DNA of 64,000 nucleotides, from NCBI GenBank assembly GCA_016193465.1, contig JACPSE010000185.1:1-64000 (forward strand), written 5' to 3'. The position numbers were made by a program, and so were the translations under genes. This document shows, one piece after another, positions 62,585-64,000 of this stretch. The stretch is from Deltaproteobacteria bacterium. Its GTDB lineage: Bacteria; Desulfobacterota; Binatia; UBA9968. How positions within the stretch are numbered: position 1 is the first letter of the stretch; the number at the start of each line of letters is the position of its first letter. The notes below the pieces were generated by a model, which made no database searches, was not told the DNA's origin, and was given only the letters and a program-made list of their open reading frames with translations.

Positions 62585-63688
62585 TCACTTCCCCTGAGGG
62601 TAGACCACAACCTCATCCCCCTCCCAGGAGAATTTGGTATCAAGCCCTTGGTTTTTGCAGCACCACTCCATATAGTCAAATACCTCAGAGCTACGCTTAT
62701 CGGAGCGGGATAAGACCTCAGGTTGTGCGCGCTTGTTAATCATCAGGGGCAAGTAGGAGACACGCTCGATCTTCTTATCAGCAATGATACACTTAGCGAT
62801 GATCGATTTTCTTGAATCAACGGGAAAGTCATAGTCAGGATATTCTGGATCCAGCTCCATACCGTAAATCGGCCTAAGGGGGCCTTTGCGCTTTTTAGAA
62901 GGCTGGACGAAGTTCCCAAGACTATAGAAGATCACCTTGCCTTTGTAGACCTCAATTGCTTTCAGGATGTGGGCATGGTGGCCTAGAATGACATCAACTC
63001 CGGCATTGATGGCGGCATAGCCTACTTCCCTTTGATACATAGCGATGACAGCGGGAACATGATGGACTCCCCAGTGAATAGACATGATGACCACGTCTGC
63101 CAAAGGCCTTACCTTCTTAATATCCTCTACCATTGCCGCCAGATCATCCTTATTGGCGAAGGTGAGGATCTTAGGAGGAGTCCCGGGCTGCCAATCGACC
63201 TGTTCATAGGAGGTGGAGGCTCTCATAGGGGCACAGCCCGATTTGTCACCTCTGGCCTCGTATCCTCTTGGCACGACCGAACAATAAGCCAGGAAAGCGA
63301 CTTTAGTTCCTTTGCGCTCCAAAATCAGGGGCTTTCGTGCCTCATCGATGTTCTTACCCGCTCCTACCACAGCGATGTTGTTCTTTGTCAGGGTGTCGAT
63401 GGTCTCAAAGAGACCCACTTCCCCGAGGTCCAGAGTCTGGTTGGCGGCAAAAGACATTACGTCGAAGCCTGCGTAGGTCAGCCCGGAAACCCTCTCGGGG
63501 CTGACCCGCGTAACAAAGAAGCCTTGCATTTGAGGCTCGCCTTTCTCCGCGAGGGGGGCTTCTAACTGGCCAAAAAGAATGTCGGCCTGCTTAAGGGTAG
63601 GTAATGCCAATTCAAAAAGCGATTCAGGGTTGGGTCGGCCAGGTATTACATCTCCAACTGCGTAAATAGAAACCTTCTCTGGATTCAT
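62585..63688 (-). CDS. CapA-like metallophosphoesterase-fold protein
   Basis: 367 aa. Same motifs as the copy at 55858: GDVIPGRPNP, HWGVHH, GHHAHI. The metal-site block NHHLDRG of the other copy reads ANQTLDLGE here, so one His is lost, and the inserted loop differs (KKRKGPLRP). This copy may be less active. Upstream 45 bp resemble the other capA leader. Confidence 0.88.
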   Translation of the reverse strand: MNPEKVSIYAVGDVIPGRPNPESLFELALPTLKQADILFGQLEAPLAEKGEPQMQGFFVTRVSPERVSGLTYAGFDVMSFAANQTLDLGEVGLFETIDTLTKNNIAVVGAGKNIDEARKPLILERKGTKVAFLAYCSVVPRGYEARGDKSGCAPMRASTSYEQVDWQPGTPPKILTFANKDDLAAMVEDIKKVRPLADVVIMSIHWGVHHVPAVIAMYQREVGYAAINAGVDVILGHHAHILKAIEVYKGKVIFYSLGNFVQPSKKRKGPLRPIYGMELDPEYPDYDFPVDSRKSIIAKCIIADKKIERVSYLPLMINKRAQPEVLSRSDKRSSEVFDYMEWCCKNQGLDTKFSWEGDEVVVYPQGK

Positions 63689-63820
63689 TCTTTCGTTCCT
63701 TACAGTATTGTGAACACTCTCTTGCCTCAGCCTCCCCCCCTAGCATGCAGGTCTGCACTAGGCGGTTGGAGTTGGTAATCAATGAATGTTCACCCACAGC
63801 TCTCCGACAGACAACCTTCT

Positions 63821-64000
63821 TTAAGCACATAGATGAGCGACGAGTTCGGAGATGTCGCCCAAAGTTTCAAGCTTGTCAACAGTCTCTACAAGGAGTTGCA
63901 CTTTTGTGCTAGGTAACACCGTAGCTGCATTCTCCTCGAACTTCTCGACTACGTCTTGCCAGCTCAGAGGCTCCCCGGGCGGCGTCCCCTTGGTTGGACG
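63821..64000 (-). CDS. MmgE/PrpD family protein, C-terminal part at window edge
   Basis: 59 codons on the minus strand, open to the right edge: GEPLSWQDVVEKFEENA, then VQLLVETVDKLETLGDISEL and a stop at 63823-63821. This is the PrpD C-terminal helix pattern seen in the two complete genes. It is therefore a third PrpD gene of the cluster. Confidence 0.75.
   Translation of the reverse strand, partial: RPTKGTPPGEPLSWQDVVEKFEENAATVLPSTKVQLLVETVDKLETLGDISELVAHLCA

Noticed and set aside
1-64000. tRNA, rRNA or other structured RNA genes
   Set aside because: I saw no cloverleaf with a GTTCRANNC arm or rRNA-like block in intergenic regions; a covariance search would be needed to exclude small RNAs.

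Overview
The window is a bacterial chromosome segment. Lipoprotein signals, uvrB, uvrC, comEC, hisS, aspS and a complete lexA-imuA-imuB-dnaE2 SOS set point to a Gram-negative, probably uncultured, environmental organism. Many solitary NMT1/Fe(III)-type substrate-binding proteins (SBPs), bicupins, MmgE/PrpD proteins, an amidohydrolase and a UbiD-type decarboxylase are typical of soil or sediment lineages such as Methylomirabilota/Rokubacteria, Tectomicrobia or Binatota. That placement is inference from gene content only. The window looks like core genome repeatedly broken by defence, toxin-antitoxin (TA) and mobile remnants.

Layout. 0-2.3 kb: PIN/AbrB genes and a coupled YaaA-like plus GIY-YIG pair. 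2.4-9.8 kb: a decayed aldo/keto reductase, a small lipoprotein, an EamA transporter, egtD divergent from an OpuC-type osmolyte importer, a secreted PLD-like nuclease and a bicupin. 9.8-15.6 kb: a frameshifted SBP, a DUF5678/retropepsin pair, then a DNA methyltransferase plus HNH endonuclease sitting inside a split type ISP/IIG-like restriction-modification (R-M) gene, followed by VapBC. 15.7-21.5 kb: uvrB, a secreted protein with duplicated promoters, an SBP, uvrC. 21.5-26.2 kb: two ORF6N genes, small membrane genes, three copies of a non-coding repeat, a truncated NERD/double-kinase gene and an R-M remnant. 26.2-32.5 kb: comEC, a UbiD-type gene and AbiEi/AbiEii. 32.6-39.1 kb: a catabolic-looking cluster (bicupin, SBP, amidohydrolase, asparaginase; divergent SBP and bicupin). 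39.1-43.6 kb: hisS, aspS, a lipoprotein, a CBS protein.

43.8-51.5 kb is the most informative stretch. A MITE-like element abuts the lexA promoter. That promoter has a perfect CTGAAA-N4-TTTCAG dyad inside its 17-bp spacer and a -10 box so close to the ATG that the mRNA is probably leaderless. lexA-imuA-imuB follow as an operon. A VapBC pair, a fragment of a second imuB 3' end and a MazEF pair then separate imuB from dnaE2. Together these genes form the SOS-induced mutagenic translesion system.

51.6-64.0 kb is a serially duplicated module of CapA-like, MmgE/PrpD, Fe-type SBP and cupin genes, all on the minus strand. It contains fragments of IS256- and IS1182-like transposases, a truncated PrpD gene, the surviving first codons of a lost SBP gene and a second DUF5678/retropepsin pair. 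A further PrpD gene runs off the right edge. None of the solitary SBPs has a permease or ATPase beside it.
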